Below are positions 13,612 to 14,121 of a stretch of 14,121 nucleotides of DNA, piece by piece (the stretch's first letter is position 1; each line of letters opens with the position of its first letter). The stretch is from Deltaproteobacteria bacterium (lineage in GTDB: Bacteria; Bdellovibrionota_C; UBA2361; SZUA-149; JADYYL01). The stretch spans positions 1 through 14,121 of the forward strand of contig JADYYL010000347.1 of assembly GCA_020853655.1 (NCBI GenBank), given 5' to 3'. The notes under the pieces were generated by a model, which was not told the DNA's origin, made no database searches, and saw nothing but the letters and a program-made list of their open reading frames with translations. Both the position numbers and the translations under genes were made by a program.

Positions 13612-14121
13612 ACGGTGTCCTTTCGTTCTGACCGTCATGTCGCGCGGAAAAGACGTGGTCGCTCGGAGCTCCTCCGTTCCGTCGCTCCCCCGAATTCGTC
13701 CAGGTATGGTTGCCGCGGATATGAAAGCACGTGTCCCAACGGCGCTCTTCTTCCCATTTGAAATCGAGCGGGAGCGTCAAGCGTTACATCAGCTTGCACT
13801 GTGGGGATATCGTTTTTCCCCGATTGTGGCGATCGATTCTGCGCGAAAGAAAGAGGACCTCGTCTTCGATTCTCGCTTCACCGGTCTGAACTTCGATATC
13901 ACGGGATGCCAAAGACTCTTTGGCGGAGAGCAGGTGTTGGGAGAAAGGATTCGAGCGGAGTTGGCTGGGTTTGGTATTCAATCTCGTGTTGGGATTGCTC
14001 CAACGCTCGGAGCCGCGTGGGCACTCTCTCGTTACGCTCGGGATCCTTTTGTCGTTCTTCCTTCCGAGATTCGCTCGACCACTCTTCCGCTGCGATCGAA
14101 TCCTCTCGCGGACTCGTTGAA
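13520..14121 (+). CDS. imuB: ImuB, Y-family polymerase-like mutagenesis protein (3' partial)
   Basis: The frame opens at ATG 13520 inside imuA and continues past the window edge with no stop for 200 codons. The N-terminus MDRRVLSLFLPEL matches the usual opening of ImuB. RIRPGMVAADMKARVP corresponds to the GVRPGM motif, then ERQALHQLALWGYRFSPIVAID, GLNFDITGCQRLFGGE and SRVGIAPTLGAAWALSRYA follow, as in ImuB/DinB-like proteins. The acidic pair of active Y-family polymerases (SLDEAY) is replaced by GLNFD and the N-terminal catalytic Asp is absent, so it should be a non-catalytic partner of ImuA and DnaE2. GGAAG at 13505-13509 precedes the start. dnaE2 would be expected beyond the edge. Confidence 0.88.
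   Translation, partial: MDRRVLSLFLPELSTDLLRNERRKNGESDDERCPFVLTVMSRGKDVVARSSSVPSLPRIRPGMVAADMKARVPTALFFPFEIERERQALHQLALWGYRFSPIVAIDSARKKEDLVFDSRFTGLNFDITGCQRLFGGEQVLGERIRAELAGFGIQSRVGIAPTLGAAWALSRYARDPFVVLPSEIRSTTLPLRSNPLADSL

Noticed and set aside
13608..13631. ATGA overlap at the end of imuA as the start of the next gene
   Set aside because: That frame hits a TGA after seven codons; the ImuB-like frame is a different one that begins at 13520.

Overview
The window reads as chromosomal DNA from a free-living Gram-negative bacterium, moderately GC-rich by eye. A 2-oxoglutarate dehydrogenase E1 points to an oxidative TCA cycle. An imuA-imuB mutagenesis cassette and a surface protein with thrombospondin type 3 calcium repeats would fit a Bdellovibrionota/Myxococcota-like or other proteobacterial relative. 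That placement is inference; nothing in the window fixes the phylum. No rRNA, tRNA, CRISPR array, transposase or phage gene was seen.

Left (1-2559, plus strand): the 3' part of a secreted or surface protein (Pro/Thr linker, two calcium repeats, four diverged beta-sandwich-like repeats), then an alpha/beta-hydrolase-fold protein whose nucleophile elbow has Gly in place of Ser. Middle-left (2536-5830, minus strand): a tightly overlapped five-gene operon read right to left, DUF423 membrane protein -> DUF72 protein -> endonuclease III (nth) -> VOC/glyoxalase protein -> TIGR01777 epimerase. A short divergent intergenic region with a perfect 7+7 inverted repeat separates it from a uridine kinase (plus strand, to 6568).

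Middle-right (6598-9987, minus strand): sucA (2-oxoglutarate dehydrogenase E1, lacking the usual N-terminal E2-binding segment) -> ogt-type methylguanine methyltransferase (ATGA overlap) -> DUF2007/zinc-ribbon protein (62-bp overlap). The 450-bp gap 9988-10437 holds a 183-bp fold-back, MITE-like element with 22-bp perfect terminal inverted repeats, ending 9 bp before the mutY reading frame.

Right (10438-14121): a MutY adenine glycosylase fused to what looks like a complete MutT (intact Nudix box plus MutT-type FPxAN motif), a convergent C26 glutamine amidotransferase-like hydrolase, then a 352-bp AT-richer intergenic region and imuA-imuB. imuB starts inside imuA at 13520 and runs off the window.

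Taken together, four separate DNA-damage loci (nth, ogt, mutY-mutT, imuAB) lie within about 10.4 kb, interleaved with metabolic genes. Base-excision and oxidised-nucleotide repair, direct alkyl reversal and translesion synthesis are all represented. They sit in different transcription units, so functional co-regulation is a hypothesis, not something the sequence shows.
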